In this document: piece by piece, positions 30,793 through 39,829 of the stretch
How the letters are laid out: each line of letters starts with the position of its first letter
Position numbering within the stretch: position 1 is the stretch's first letter
Source: Symbiodinium sp. CCMP2592
Taxonomy: Eukaryota; Sar; Dinophyceae; Suessiales; Symbiodiniaceae
Length of the DNA stretch: 64,000 bases
Reading direction: 5' to 3'
Assembly: GCA_905221615.1 (NCBI GenBank)
Contig: CAJNDT010001247.1
Location: 751,827 to 815,826 of the forward strand
The notes under the pieces: model-generated
What the model saw: only the letters and a program-made list of their open reading frames with translations
Told to the model about the DNA's origin: nothing
Database searches by the model: none
Made by a program: the position numbers and the translations under genes

Positions 30793-31010
30793 CCTACTTG
30801 TCCGGTACTCTGGGGAACTAAAGGTTCGGGTTTAGGGTTTAGGGGTTAGGGGTTTAGGGCTTAGGGGTTTATAGGGTTTAGGGTATAGGGTTTAGGGGTT
30901 TAGGGCTTAGGGGTTTAGGGCTTAGGGGTTTAGGGCTTAGGGGTTTAGGGTTTCGGGGTAACCTTGGGGAGTCTACCCAAGTGCCCTTGAATAGAGTCCT
31001 TGTGGTACCT
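30793..31010. mobile_element. family X element carrying a telomere-like insert
   Basis: GGGGAACTAAAGG (ends 30,824) and GGGTAACCTT (from 30,956) are adjacent in the copy at 9,505. Here about 131 bp of TTTAGGG/TTTAGGGCTTAGGGG repeats separate them. Confidence 0.7.
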
Positions 31011-31069
31011 AATACTGGGTATTTTCGGCTTTTTCGAGGGTAGTTGGTGGGATTATACGGGGAGCATCG

Positions 31070-31100
31070 TATGTATATATATATATATACATATGTCGAA
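31070..31100. repeat. TA microsatellite
   Basis: Short TA run ending ATACATATGTCGAA. A similar TA run followed by TCGAACC is at 10,785. Confidence 0.8.
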
Positions 31101-31103
31101 ACC

Positions 31104-31799
31104 GGTGAATTCCCAGATCATTGGTCGGATTGACCGCCCATTCCCAGATCATTGGTCGGATTGACCGGTGAATTCCCAGATCATTGGTCGGATTGACCGC
31201 CCATTCCCAGATCATTGGTCGGATTGACCGGTGAATTCCCAGATCATTGGTCGGATTGACCGCCCATTCCCAGATCATTGGTCGGATTGACCGGTGAATT
31301 CCCAGATCATTGGTCGGATTGACCGCCCATTCCCAGATCATTGGTCGGATTGACCGGATCATTGGTCGGATTGACCGGTGAATTCCCAGATCATTGGTCG
31401 GATTGACCGCCCATTCCCAGATCATTGGTCGGATTGACCGGTGAATTCCCAGATCATTGGTCGGATTGACCGCCCATTCCCAGATCATTGGTCGGATTGA
31501 CCGGTGAATTCCCAGATCATTGGTCGGATTGACCGCCCATTCCCAGATCATTGGTCGGATTGACCGGTGAATTCCCAGATCATTGGTCGGATTGACCGCC
31601 CATTCCCAGATCATTGGTCGGATTGACCGGTGAATTCCCAGATCATTGGTCGGATTGACCGCCCATTCCCAGATCATTGGTCGGATTGACCGGTGAATTC
31701 CCAGATCATTGGTCGGATTGACCGCCCATTCCCAGATCATTGGTCGGATTGACCGGTGAATTCCCAGATCATTGGTCCGGATTGACCGGTGAATTCCCT
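31104..31799. repeat. 63-bp minisatellite of two alternating subunits
   Basis: A 32-bp subunit starting GGTGAATTCCCAGATC alternates with a 31-bp subunit starting GCCCATTCCCAGATC; both end CATTGGTCGGATTGACC. About 11 double units. One short unit near 31,355 and a one-base insertion near 31,777 break the regularity. 63 is divisible by three, so a spurious 243-residue frame spans it on the minus strand. Confidence 0.97.
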
Positions 31800-31878
31800 A
31801 AAGGTTTAAATAACATATGTAGAGAGGGTTTAGGGTTTAGGGTTTAGATCATGCTTGTAGGATGTCTATACAAGGGTG

Positions 31879-32014
31879 TACTTGGAGGGTCGGGGGACTT
31901 AGTAAGTAGGTGACAAGTAGACTTCTACGTACCCTAAAAGGGACCCTAATTGGGGTTATGATACCTACAAGTCCCTAATATAACTACTTGCTAAATCCCA
32001 TGATCCTCCAAGTA
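31879..32014. mobile_element. chimeric fold-back: family A left arm, family B right arm
   Basis: Left TACTTGGAGGGTCGGGGGAC is family A. The right arm AAATCCCATGATCCTCCAAG is family B. The arms still pair over most of their length. Centre of A type. Confidence 0.8.
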
Positions 32015-32035
32015 GGGTTTAGGGTGTAGGGGATT

Positions 32036-32110
32036 TCTATAAACCCTAAACCCTAAACCCTAAACCCTAAACCCTAACCCTAAACCCTAAACCCTAAACC
32101 CTAAACCTAA
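32036..32110. repeat. telomere-like CCCTAAA tract
   Basis: About ten nearly perfect heptamers, among the cleanest in the window. Confidence 0.92.
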
Positions 32111-32725
32111 ACCGGGAACCTTCGAACCTCAGGGAAGACTGCTAGTTATTCAGTCTCGTCTCTTCAGCAGTCTGACTCTGCACCGCCAACCCGACCCCCC
32201 GTTCAGAAGAGCAGCTGTGTTGAGCAGCATGCCACCGATGTAGAAGGCATTCAGATTCAACACAGTCATCCTCAAGTCAAGCTTGATCCCGAATCACAAG
32301 CCTTAACCATCCTAAACCCCAAACCGCAAACCTTAGCATTCGCAATGCTACAGATTGAGGTTCCTAGGCTGCTTCGTGGTTTTGGTTCTTTGCTGTGGGG
32401 GTCGTTTACTGCTAAAGGATCATGATACCTGGTCCTGGCAACTAGAATTAAAATACATAGGGCAAGCATACTTTTGAGCTGCTTCTAAAGCCTACATCCC
32501 ATGAACCTGCAAGTAGGGTTCAGGTCCTTCCATACCCAGAACTCCCGAAAAAATCTGGAAAGCAGATCCCCGACAGTGGGACCCAATACTACTAAGGGCT
32601 GCTTTATAGGAACCCCCTCAAGGGAACCCTAAACCCTCTGAATCCTTATGGACCATCTCAAGGAACCCTTGAACGAACCCCAACTTGGGAGATGTGAACG
32701 AGTTGTGCTAGTTTAGGGTTTAGGT
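32111..32725. other. no gene; M-like fragment near 32,546
   Basis: TCTGGAAAGCAGATCCCC and GACCCAATACTACTAAGG are family-M words without arms. Nothing else recognised. Confidence 0.5.
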
Positions 32726-32728
32726 GAG

Positions 32729-32837
32729 AAGGCCACCCCCCCCCGACCCTGTAATAGTGACTCTAAGGATTATATTCGGGTCCTATTATATTCCTATTAT
32801 ACCACTGATACAGGGTGGGGGGGGGGGAGGGGCTTTC
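32729..32837. mobile_element. fold-back element, family I
   Basis: GAGAAGGCCACCCCC and GGGGAGGGGCTTTCTT ends, CCCTGTAATAGTGACTC and ACCACTGATACAGGG inner arms. Orientation is opposite to the copy at 764. Confidence 0.75.
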
Positions 32838-32931
32838 TTCGGTTTAGGGTTTAAGCGCCTAGGGGTTGGGGATTTCGGGTTTAGGAGATTGGGGGTTGGC
32901 CAGATCGCCGAAAAAAAAAAACAAGTATCAA

Positions 32932-33162
32932 AGGGGAAAAGGAGGAACCCTTAATGGGGACCTTTAAAGGGATCTATAGGGATTCTATAAGGGTATAGGG
33001 TTTAGGGTTTAGGGTTGGGGGTTTAGGGGGTTTAGGGGAAAAGGAGGAACCCTTAACAAGGACCCCTACCCTATAATGGGCTATATAATGGGTATGTAAT
33101 GGCTATATTAAGGGTATATTACCTAGGGGTCCTTATTAAGGGTCACTCCTTTTACCCTTGGA
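32932..33162. mobile_element. family H element interrupted by a J insert with 23-bp duplication
   Basis: The first 23 bp of the left arm (AGGGGAAAAGGAGGAACCC plus TTAA) occur twice, at 32,932-32,954 and 33,034-33,056. They flank a 79-bp insert of J words and TTTAGGG units. The rest of H follows to CCTTTTACCCTTGGA. Confidence 0.88.
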
Positions 33163-33365
33163 ACAAGTAGATCCCCTCATTGGGGACCCTATAACACGGT
33201 GACGATGTCTAAACATGCGGAGTTTTAGATCCAATATCTAAACAGACTGTACACGACCTCCGTGGCAAATGGGCCCGGGCCGCCAAGTCGATTAACGACA
33301 GTAAACCTGTGGTTATCTGTGGTTGTTGAACATGCGGAACATTTAAAACGAGCTCTTATACCACC

Positions 33366-33475
33366 TTCCCTAAACCCTAAACCCTAAACGCCTAAACTCC
33401 TAAACCCTAAACCCCTAAACCCTAAACCCCTAAACCCTAAACCCCTAAACCTAAACCCCTAAACCCCTCAACCCT
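33366..33475. repeat. telomere-like CCCTAAA/CCCCTAAA tract
   Basis: About 15 units, alternating 7- and 8-mers. Confidence 0.88.
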
Positions 33476-33538
33476 ACCTCCCTGGCCGTGGCGGTCCAGC
33501 CGCCCTGGACTTATCGAAAACACTTCACGCTACTAAGC

Positions 33539-34250
33539 AGAGCCACGGTTTTTTTTTTAAGTTGGGGTGACGTTTCTTTGTCTGTCTGCCCGCGCGGCTC
33601 CCAACAAAACGACGAACTGTTGCCATCGGCAAACTATTCGTCCCAAACTAGCAGTCTTCCCCACCTCAGTGAACACCCTCGACGACCCAAAGCAAAGCTT
33701 CCAAAGTCACTTATCCACTAGGACGGATCATCCAACGAACTCGTGGTAGTCACAGTTGTACACATTGTCCCCAAACGAGTTGTTGTGCTTGTTGTTTTTA
33801 TAGTCCCTGATGTCGTCAACGTACAGGTGGAACACATAGTGCCGGAGGTACACGAAGTACAGCTCGAGCTCATCGTAGGCAGCGACCTCGAAGAAGACCA
33901 CATAGGTGAAGTAGTACTTGTGGTAGTAGGTTCTGGCCAACTTACCCCACTGTCCGTGTCTTCCTCCCCATCACTGTCATCCACCTCCCTTTCACCCCTC
34001 TCAGAGACAGGAGCCCGTACAGGAAGTGCATGTACATCCGACTCAAGAGGTGGAGGCTCAAGCACCGGGACCAAATGTGACGAGGTAGCCACAGAAGCCA
34101 TCACTTCACGTTGAAGCCGATCTCTTTCGAGTGCTGATCTTGGCGTTCGATCACGTCCCCTCCCTTCTTCTTGTTCACGAAGTTCTTCTTCAACCGATAC
34201 CGCACGTCCCATGAGCATCGCTGTCGATGTTCGTGGGAGAGCCACGGTTT
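33539..34250 (-). mobile_element. probable processed retrocopy (A tail plus 13-bp direct repeats)
   Basis: AGAGCCACGGTTT occurs at 33,539-33,551 and again at 34,238-34,250. Inside the left repeat edge is a run of ten T (33,549-33,558), an A tail when read on the minus strand. Between them lies an intron-less coding-like segment on the minus strand. This is the expected form of a reverse-transcribed mRNA. No spliced-leader relict is visible at the 5' end, so the copy may be 5'-truncated. The right repeat merges into a TTTAGGG tract. Confidence 0.6.
33718..34218 (-). CDS. unrecognised protein in the retrocopy
   Basis: I do not recognise this protein. The open frame can be read from GTG at 34,245, but the first ATG is at 34,216-34,218, giving about 166 residues. 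That start is chosen because the upstream codons fall in the flanking duplication. The first two thirds are hydrophilic and charged: a Glu/Arg-rich stretch, then an acidic run DDSDGEEDTDSG. The last 75 residues are Ser/Thr/Cys-rich. Over that last part a different minus frame (about 33,728-33,940) has a strong C/G third-position preference and gives a Tyr/Asn/Asp-rich sequence ending EFVG. A frameshift near 33,940 is therefore possible, and the true C-terminus may be the Tyr-rich one. GTAAGT lies at the switch point. Could also be a decayed copy with no function. Confidence 0.35.
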   Translation of the reverse strand: MLMGRAVSVEEELREQEEGRGRDRTPRSALERDRLQREVMASVATSSHLVPVLEPPPLESDVHALPVRAPVSERGEREVDDSDGEEDTDSGVSWPEPTTTSTTSPMWSSSRSLPTMSSSCTSCTSGTMCSTCTLTTSGTIKTTSTTTRLGTMCTTVTTTSSLDDPS

Positions 34251-34337
34251 AGGGTTTAGGGTTTAGGGTTTAGAGTTTGGGGTTTAGGGTTTAGAGTTTG
34301 GGGTTTAGGGTTTAGAGTTTGGGGTTTAGGGTTTCGG
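34246..34337. repeat. telomere-like tract with 21-bp higher-order unit
   Basis: TTTAGGG, TTTAGAG, TTTGGGG repeats three times in this order, so three heptamer variants were amplified together. Confidence 0.88.
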
Positions 34338-34550
34338 GTACTTTGTAGGACCCACCTTTAGGGAAATGCTTGTTTGCATGCTGCCGGAAGTCTGGGATTA
34401 GGGCTCTGGGCATTTGGATTTACTGTTCGGTGCACTACCCCTAAACCCTAAACCCCAAACCCTAAAATTTACTGATAATGTTATACGGATTAGCTGTTAG
34501 ATGTATTCCCCCTAAACCCTGAACCCCAGACCCTACACTTTACTGTTAGG
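34338..34550. other. no gene; CCCTAAA fragments
   Basis: Two similar segments containing TTTACTG and CCCCTAAACCCTGAACCCC-like words (34,437 and 34,510). Confidence 0.5.
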
Positions 34551-34735
34551 TGTCCCAGAGGGTCCATACATACTACCATCGTGAAATTAGGTCCAAAAGA
34601 CCACCCCCTCCATAGTTTCTGGACCCTAACTCCATAATAGGAGTACATATGGACCCTCTAACTCTCTACCTCTACACCCGAAACCCCAAACCCTAAACCC
34701 CTAATTCCATAAGGAGTATATGTGGACCCTCTTGG
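34551..34735. mobile_element. hairpin element plus a partial second copy
   Basis: AGAGGGTCCATACATACT pairs with AGTACATATGGACCCTCT (34,551-34,658). A second right arm, GGAGTATATGTGGACCCTCT, follows at 34,712. Confidence 0.75.
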
Positions 34736-34869
34736 TGTACTGCAGAAGGGTTCTAAGGCCCTTTCACACGCATTTTGGGGTTTGGGGGGTAGAGGGCCAT
34801 CCGAAAGGATTGAGGCTTGCGGTTGTAAGGGTTATACGGGTACCATAAATGAACAAATAAGTATATTTA

Positions 34870-34891
34870 TATACACACACATACGTACATA

Positions 34892-34923
<32 letters not shown>

Positions 34924-34957
34924 CACATATATATATATACATATATATATATATATG
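34870..34957. repeat. TA/TATACA microsatellite
   Basis: TA runs separated by CATA and CACA steps. Confidence 0.95.
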
Positions 34958-35480
34958 ACTAGTGATACTTGATCAGAAGCATATATTGTAAGGTTTGCGG
35001 TCAGGCAGGGTTCAACAGGGCTTTCCGCTTTAACATGCTTGCGAGGCATGCACTGTAGGCCGATCCTTAGAAGCCCTTCGACTTTATAACGGTTTCTACT
35101 CTGATACAACTGCTGAAAAGTGGGCTCCTTATGAATCATGAAGGCGCCTGTATCCTTACCCCGGTGTAGCACCCGTATAGGAGCTCTTTAGAGGACCGCT
35201 TAAAGGAACACCAATTACACGGCCGAGGAGCGCTTTCGGAAAAGCCGACACCAAAGTAGCTATCAATGCAGCTGCAAACACCTGGATCCGGTTTAGGGTT
35301 TAGAGTTTAGGGCTTTCGCGTTTTATGTAGGGCCTTAGTAGAAGAGGGATTTGGGCTCGTTTATTTATGGTGCACTATAATCAGGAACCCTATGGAACAA
35401 TATTGATAAGTGTGCTCGTTGGGGGTGGCCTGGAGCTTTTGCGGCTTAGTTTTTAGTGTTTTGGGTCTGCAGTTTGGGGC
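34958..35480. other. no gene recognised
   Basis: A 101-residue minus-strand frame (34,867-35,172) ends in the microsatellite. Its first part has no recognisable motif. A short TTTAGGG run is at 35,290. Confidence 0.45.
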
Positions 35481-35575
35481 TTAAAGGGAAGAATATGGTT
35501 TCATGGTGGGATACCCTATAATTTACCATAGAAGGGTTAGGATAATCATATTCCAACTTTCTGGCTTTTACTTTA
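35481..35575. mobile_element. family D element, left arm deleted
   Basis: TTAAAGGGAAGAATATGG lacks the CCAGAAAGTTG segment of other copies. The right arm TTCCAACTTTCTGGCTTTTA is intact. Confidence 0.75.
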
Positions 35576-35700
35576 GAGTAATTAACTACGATCGAGCTTG
35601 AAACTGTCTGAGCGCACCACCGGTGCCCAACCCTAGTGCAAATCCTAGAGGTCTCAGCTTACAAGACATGGGTCCATGGGGTGAAGGCCTGGGATTGAAA

Positions 35701-35830
35701 ACTTAAAGGGTCGTGGGACTAAGTAACGAGGGTTATAATTAAGGAAACTATACTTATAATTAATTGGAATACTTAGAACCCCAATTATGTTACTTATAAT
35801 CTTACTTGCTAAGTCTCACGATCCTCCAAG
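35701..35830. mobile_element. fold-back element, family B
   Basis: ACTTAAAGGGTCGTGGGACT to AAGTCTCACGATCCTCCAAG. Confidence 0.8.
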
Positions 35831-35926
35831 AAGCACTTGCTGAAGAGATCTACAACAGGGTGTCTAGGATTTTGAGGGTGTGTCAGTGTTCCGTTAATGT
35901 TTCAGTCTGGGGTGCCCAGAGTTTTG

Positions 35927-36065
35927 ATCATAGGGATCCTTAGGGGTGTAGGGGGAGGGGGGGTAGGGGGCCTTAAGGCCCATAATAAGGACTAATAAGG
36001 CCTATTTAAGGAAATATAGTCCCCCACACCCCTCCCCCCTACACCCCTAAGGATCCCTATGATTT
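35927..36065. mobile_element. large G-rich palindromic element, family P
   Basis: ATCATAGGGATCCTTAGGGG is exactly complementary to CCCCTAAGGATCCCTATGAT, continuing into opposed G-run and C-run arms of about 20 bp. A related element is at 41,480. Confidence 0.85.
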
Positions 36066-36081
36066 GAGTTCCTTGATCCAG

Positions 36082-36200
36082 TACAGCGAACCCCAGAAAG
36101 TTGGAACATGGGTTTGGGATGGTTAGTGCTGGGATCCCCTTTTACTTTACCATAGAGGAATGAGGATTATAATATTCCAAGATTTTTGGCTACTACTATA
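36082..36200. mobile_element. fold-back element, family D
   Basis: CCCCAGAAAGTTGGAACATG to ATTCCAAGATTTTTGGC. The right arm is slightly diverged. Confidence 0.75.
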
Positions 36201-36369
36201 GGGTATTTCCTGTGCTGGGGTCTTTGCTGGTTTAGAGCCCGTTATAAGCCCGAAACCCTAAGTGCCTGTGGCACCCTATCCTTGAAGAAACCCCTGCAGA
36301 CCTTAGAGGCCCCTATAAGCCCCTAAAGATGCCATTGACAGAAGCCTTGCCGGACCCTCAAAAGAAACC

Positions 36370-36790
36370 TCAAAGGAACCCTGAAAACCTAAACCCCAAA
36401 CCCTACTAAAAAGCCGTAAACCCTACACCCTAAACCCTACACCCTGAACCCTACACTCTGAACCCTACATCCTAACCCTAAACCCGAAGCCCTAAATCCT
36501 ACACCCTGAACCCTACATCCTAAGCCTAAACCCAAAGCCCAAAGAGCCCTCAGGACCTGGGCTTAGGGCTTGGAGCTTAGGCAGTTTAGGGTTTCGGGTT
36601 TAAGGTTTAGGGTTCAGGGTTTAGGGTTCAAAGTTTACGGTTCAAAGTTTACGGTTCAGGGTTTGGGGTTCAAAGTTTACGGTTCAGGGTTTAGGGTCTA
36701 GGGTTCAAAGTTTAGGGTTCATTTCTAGGCTTTAGGGCTCAGGGTTCGGGGTTCAAAGTCTGGGGTTTAAGGGTTTGGGGTCAAGTGCAA
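36370..36790. repeat. degenerate telomere-like tracts, two orientations, with sub-repeats
   Basis: CCCTACACCCTGAACC units to 36,480. From 36,590 GTTCAAAGTTTACG and GGTTCAGGGTTTAGGG units are repeated in the opposite orientation. Confidence 0.8.
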
Positions 36791-36932
36791 CTTCAACGCA
36801 CTTTGGGCTCCATCCCTTGAAACCTAAGAGAAGGCCGCAGAACACTGTGGAACCGAGGGAAACCCCCCATCCACCCTACAGGTCCTAAACAGCCTCTCTG
36901 AAGGCCGCTCGGATCCCCAAAATCCTAAACCC
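36791..36932. other. no feature recognised
   Basis: Short unassigned interval before the family-A element. Confidence 0.5.
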
Positions 36933-37047
36933 TACTTGGAGGGTCGGGGGACTTAGTAAGTAGGTTATATAAGTAGACTTATAAGTGCCTTAAAAGGGAC
37001 CCTATTGGGGTTATGGTACCCATAAGTCTCTAAAGCAAACCCAAGTA
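36933..37047. mobile_element. family A element, right arm lost
   Basis: TACTTGGAGGGTCGGGGGAC is intact. The right side ends CATAAGTCTCTAAAG and then only CCAAGTA, without the CCCCCGACC block. Confidence 0.75.
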
Positions 37048-37598
37048 AACCCACTGTGCCGGGAGCTTCGCCGATCAATGGTAGATAGGGTTTGGGTTTA
37101 GGGCTCTGCGGTTAAGGTGTCTTTAGGCTTCTGTGGCTGTACGGTTCTGTGCCGCAGGATCAGGGTGTGTCTAAAGTGTATCGTCCGTTAAACCGGCAAT
37201 GATACCAACACATCAGCGTTTCAAGGGCAGCAGTCCACAATTGAACGCGCCTTTTGAACGCCCCTTTACTTTCTACCCAGACCCCGGAAGGATCCAGAAA
37301 GCAGAACCTCCCATGTGGTACTCTCTAATTTTTTTGAGCAGCTCGTGGCCGCTTGAACAAGTAGAATAATTACGCTTGTGAGCCATCTGTGACGTATGTT
37401 ATACGTTACTATACCATGGCTTCAATGGGGAACCCAGAGGAAGCGTATTGCTGATTATCAAGGCTCCCACATCGGTAATGGGCTTTGGGGTTTAAAGCTT
37501 AGTGTTTGAAGTGCGGGGTTTGGGGTAATATCGGGCTTGGACCTATGCCCAACGTTCTTGCTTCGGATTCGTTTCTAATTGCGAAAACTAGAATTACC
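37048..37598. other. no gene; M-like fragment near 37,278
   Basis: CCCAGACCCCGGAAGGATCC is a lone family-M terminus. The rest is unassigned. Confidence 0.5.
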
Positions 37599-37726
37599 TA
37601 CTTAAAGGATCATGGGACTTAGTAACTAGGGTTATAATCATTTTTTCTATACTTATACTTACTTATAACCCCAATTAAAGTACTTATAACCCTACTTACT
37701 TACTAAGTCCCATGATCCTCCAAGTA
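37599..37726. mobile_element. fold-back element, family B
   Basis: TACTTAAAGGATCATGGGAC to GTCCCATGATCCTCCAAGTA. Confidence 0.88.
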
Positions 37727-37910
37727 GGATCCCTAGTAACCCAGGAAGAGCGCGGGGATCCTTTTTGGTGTTGGGTAGCTTTTAGAAGGGGCCCCCAGCC
37801 TGTAATAGTGGCATAATAGGAATATAATAGGGCCCTAATATACTCCTTATAGTCACTATTACAGGGTGGGGGCCCCTTCTAAGGTAGCCTTGCAAGGAAC
37901 CAAAATGAGA
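37727..37910. mobile_element. K2-like element split by a family I element
   Basis: GGATCCCTAGTAACCCAGG and CTTTTTGGTGTTGGGTAGC follow the K2 order. The I element begins where K2 would continue, and AGCCTTGCAAGGAACC resumes after it. Confidence 0.6.
37782..37882. mobile_element. fold-back element, family I, nested, ~8-bp duplication
   Basis: TTAGAAGGGGCCCCC to GGGGGCCCCTTCTAA. GGTAGCTT precedes and GGTAGCCT follows (7 of 8 match). Confidence 0.85.
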
Positions 37911-37996
37911 CCACAAGAAGCGAAAAAGCGCCTGTTCAGAGACCTAGATACCTAAAACAACACACCCGCCGATTGAGACTGTTGAGGCCGCTGTGG

Positions 37997-38035
37997 TAGG
38001 GTTTAGGGGTTTAGGGTTTAGGGTTTAGGGTAGGT
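37997..38035. repeat. telomere-like TTTAGGG tract
   Basis: Five heptamers. Confidence 0.85.
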
Positions 38036-38288
38036 GGAAAACCCTGAACCTTAAACCCTAGACCGTGATTCGCCAGGTCACCACCCAAAAGAAGGCCTCG
38101 GACAAGGTCCTGTGCAGCAGAGGCACCCCACCCGAATATTCCTTCAGTTGTAATAGGAACCGTCGTAAGCTTTACGGTATATTCCTGAAGTGCTACAGTA
38201 AGGAGTTGAGTCACCCTTGAACGCATCCTGAAGATGGATTCTTTGACGACAGGGTTTCGGGTTGAGGGTCGAACGCTATCTTAACCTA

Positions 38289-38386
38289 TCTATACTGAAC
38301 TTAGAACCCTAGCAACAAATATAATTTAAGCTGTTTCTCAGGGATTATAATTTTTGTTTAAAACCAAAAATCTAAGTACCCCTAAG
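38289..38386. mobile_element. element of family G
   Basis: CTATACTGAACTTAGAACCC to CTAAGTACCCCTAAG. CTAT precedes and follows. Confidence 0.75.
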
Positions 38387-38578
38387 CTATGTAATTATCT
38401 TGTTCGATCAGTCAAAGACACAGGGCTGGCAACAAGTCATGAGACCACTGCACGGGACAGGGCTTTTAGGTCTTGAAAGTTGAGGCTGTAAGGCTCAACG
38501 CTTAAACTTGAAGCTTGCGCCATAGGGCTCTCTAGGGACCTGAATATGTTTACTGCAGCTTTGTGGTATCCGTGCACC
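38387..38578. other. no feature recognised
   Basis: No repeat or frame assigned. Confidence 0.5.
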
Positions 38579-38705
38579 ATATATATATATATATATATAT
38601 ATATATGGGAGTTTCCGAAAATGGGGGTCCCTAATTTGGAACCCTAAGTAGGATCCTTATTATAAGGACCCCAAACTAAGGTACCCCTAATTTTTGGAAA
38701 CCCCC
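38579..38705. mobile_element. TA microsatellite abutting a family C element
   Basis: About 14 TA units (38,579-38,606), then GGGAGTTTCCGAAAATGG to TTTTTGGAAACCCCC (38,607-38,705). Flanks ATAT and ATCT. Confidence 0.85.
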
Positions 38706-38876
38706 ATCTGAAGCTTGAGGGGTTTCTTAACCCTAAACCCTAGACCCTAAACGTCTCTTTTTTAGGAGGGGCTTCTAAGCTAGAAGATCTGGGGTCGAGG
38801 GTTGCTTGTCACAAAGGCAGCGCAAGGAATAGTGCTGTTGCTAATGATCCAGGCTTCTCCTCTACGTTTCAAAGTT

Positions 38877-38985
38877 CCTAGGTTCCTGAGTAGCCCCTTA
38901 ATCCTACTACTTAGTTTTCATGAGGGAACCTCAAAAAGAAAAGTTCAAACAGGTGTTACTACTGGGGAACGGGGAAACTAGGGAA
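38877..38985. mobile_element. fold-back element, family O
   Basis: CTAGGTTCCTGAGTAGCCCC and a diverged right arm ACTACTGGGGAACGGG. Confidence 0.6.
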
Positions 38986-38991
38986 CCATAT

Positions 38992-39120
38992 AGGGCGCCA
39001 AAAAAGCACATAAGCAAAAATTAGGTTGAGGATATCCCATATACACCCCCTTATAATGAAACCCAATAAGGTAGGGATATCCCTATACAATGCTTATGCT
39101 TATGTGCTTTTTGGGTGCCC
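38992..39120. mobile_element. fold-back element, family F
   Basis: GGCGCCAAAAAAGCACATAA to TTATGTGCTTTTTGGGTGCC. GATATCCC/GGGATATC inner arms. Confidence 0.85.
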
Positions 39121-39484
39121 AACCATTGGCTGTATGCATGCATCAGACTGAATTACTGCACATGGTCTGACTGTCTACCTAAGCCCTAAACTCTAAACCC
39201 CTGAACCCCAAACTCCACACCCTCCCTAGACCCCCCAAAACCTAGCCAGCCCTTGTCGCATGCGTGACCGCGCAGGCCTTGATGTTGCCCTAAACCCTAA
39301 ACCCTAAACCACCCTTAACAGACGCCTGCCAGGAGCTCCCTTGAACCATCCGGCCCCAGCTGTAGACTCGGAGTATTTCTTCTGTCGCTCTACCCCTGTG
39401 GGGGTGGATACCATGACGACAGGGTTCCTTTGAAGGGCTGTCTTAAAAAGGGGTCTATAAGGGATCTATAGTAGGGTTCCATGA
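39121..39484. other. no gene; CCCTAAA fragments, J words near 39,428
   Basis: CCCTAAAC variants at 39,180-39,240 and 39,290-39,312. J-type GGGGTCTATAAGGGATC at 39,454. Confidence 0.55.
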
Positions 39485-39588
39485 CATAAGGGCCTAAGTA
39501 GTTAGAATAGGGCTTTGGGATCCATTATACTATAATTACAGTACGGAACCCCCCGAATAGTATTGGTAATTATTAAGGCCCCTATATT
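39485..39588. mobile_element. fold-back element, family N
   Basis: AAGGGCCTAAGTAGTTAGAA to GGTAATTATTAAGGCCCCTA. Confidence 0.8.
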
Positions 39589-39829
39589 AGACCTGGACCG
39601 GTCGAGGGTCTCGCTGGCTTGACTGGCCAATTCATCACGGATCACATCTGCATCCTTGTAATTTTCCCGGGCCCAATCACGTCCCATGCCTGTGTGAGAC
39701 CCTTAACCCTAAACCCTAAACCCTCAACCCTAAGCCGTCAGGAAACAAGGAGAAGTTGTTACGGCGGTTCCATCTCAAGGCAAAGTCTGTCATTGAGGCA
39801 GCCATGGCACCCTCATGGGAGCCCTCATA
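39589..39829. other. no gene; short CCCTAAA tract
   Basis: Three to four CCCTAAA heptamers at 39,703-39,730. Confidence 0.5.

Noticed and set aside
31009-31740. 243-residue reading frame with 21-residue repeats
   Set aside because: It is the translation of a 63-bp minisatellite, open because 63 is a multiple of three. The flanks are non-coding in character.
31104-31799. CRISPR-like array
   Set aside because: Units are directly adjacent with no variable spacers, no cas genes are present, and the context is eukaryotic.
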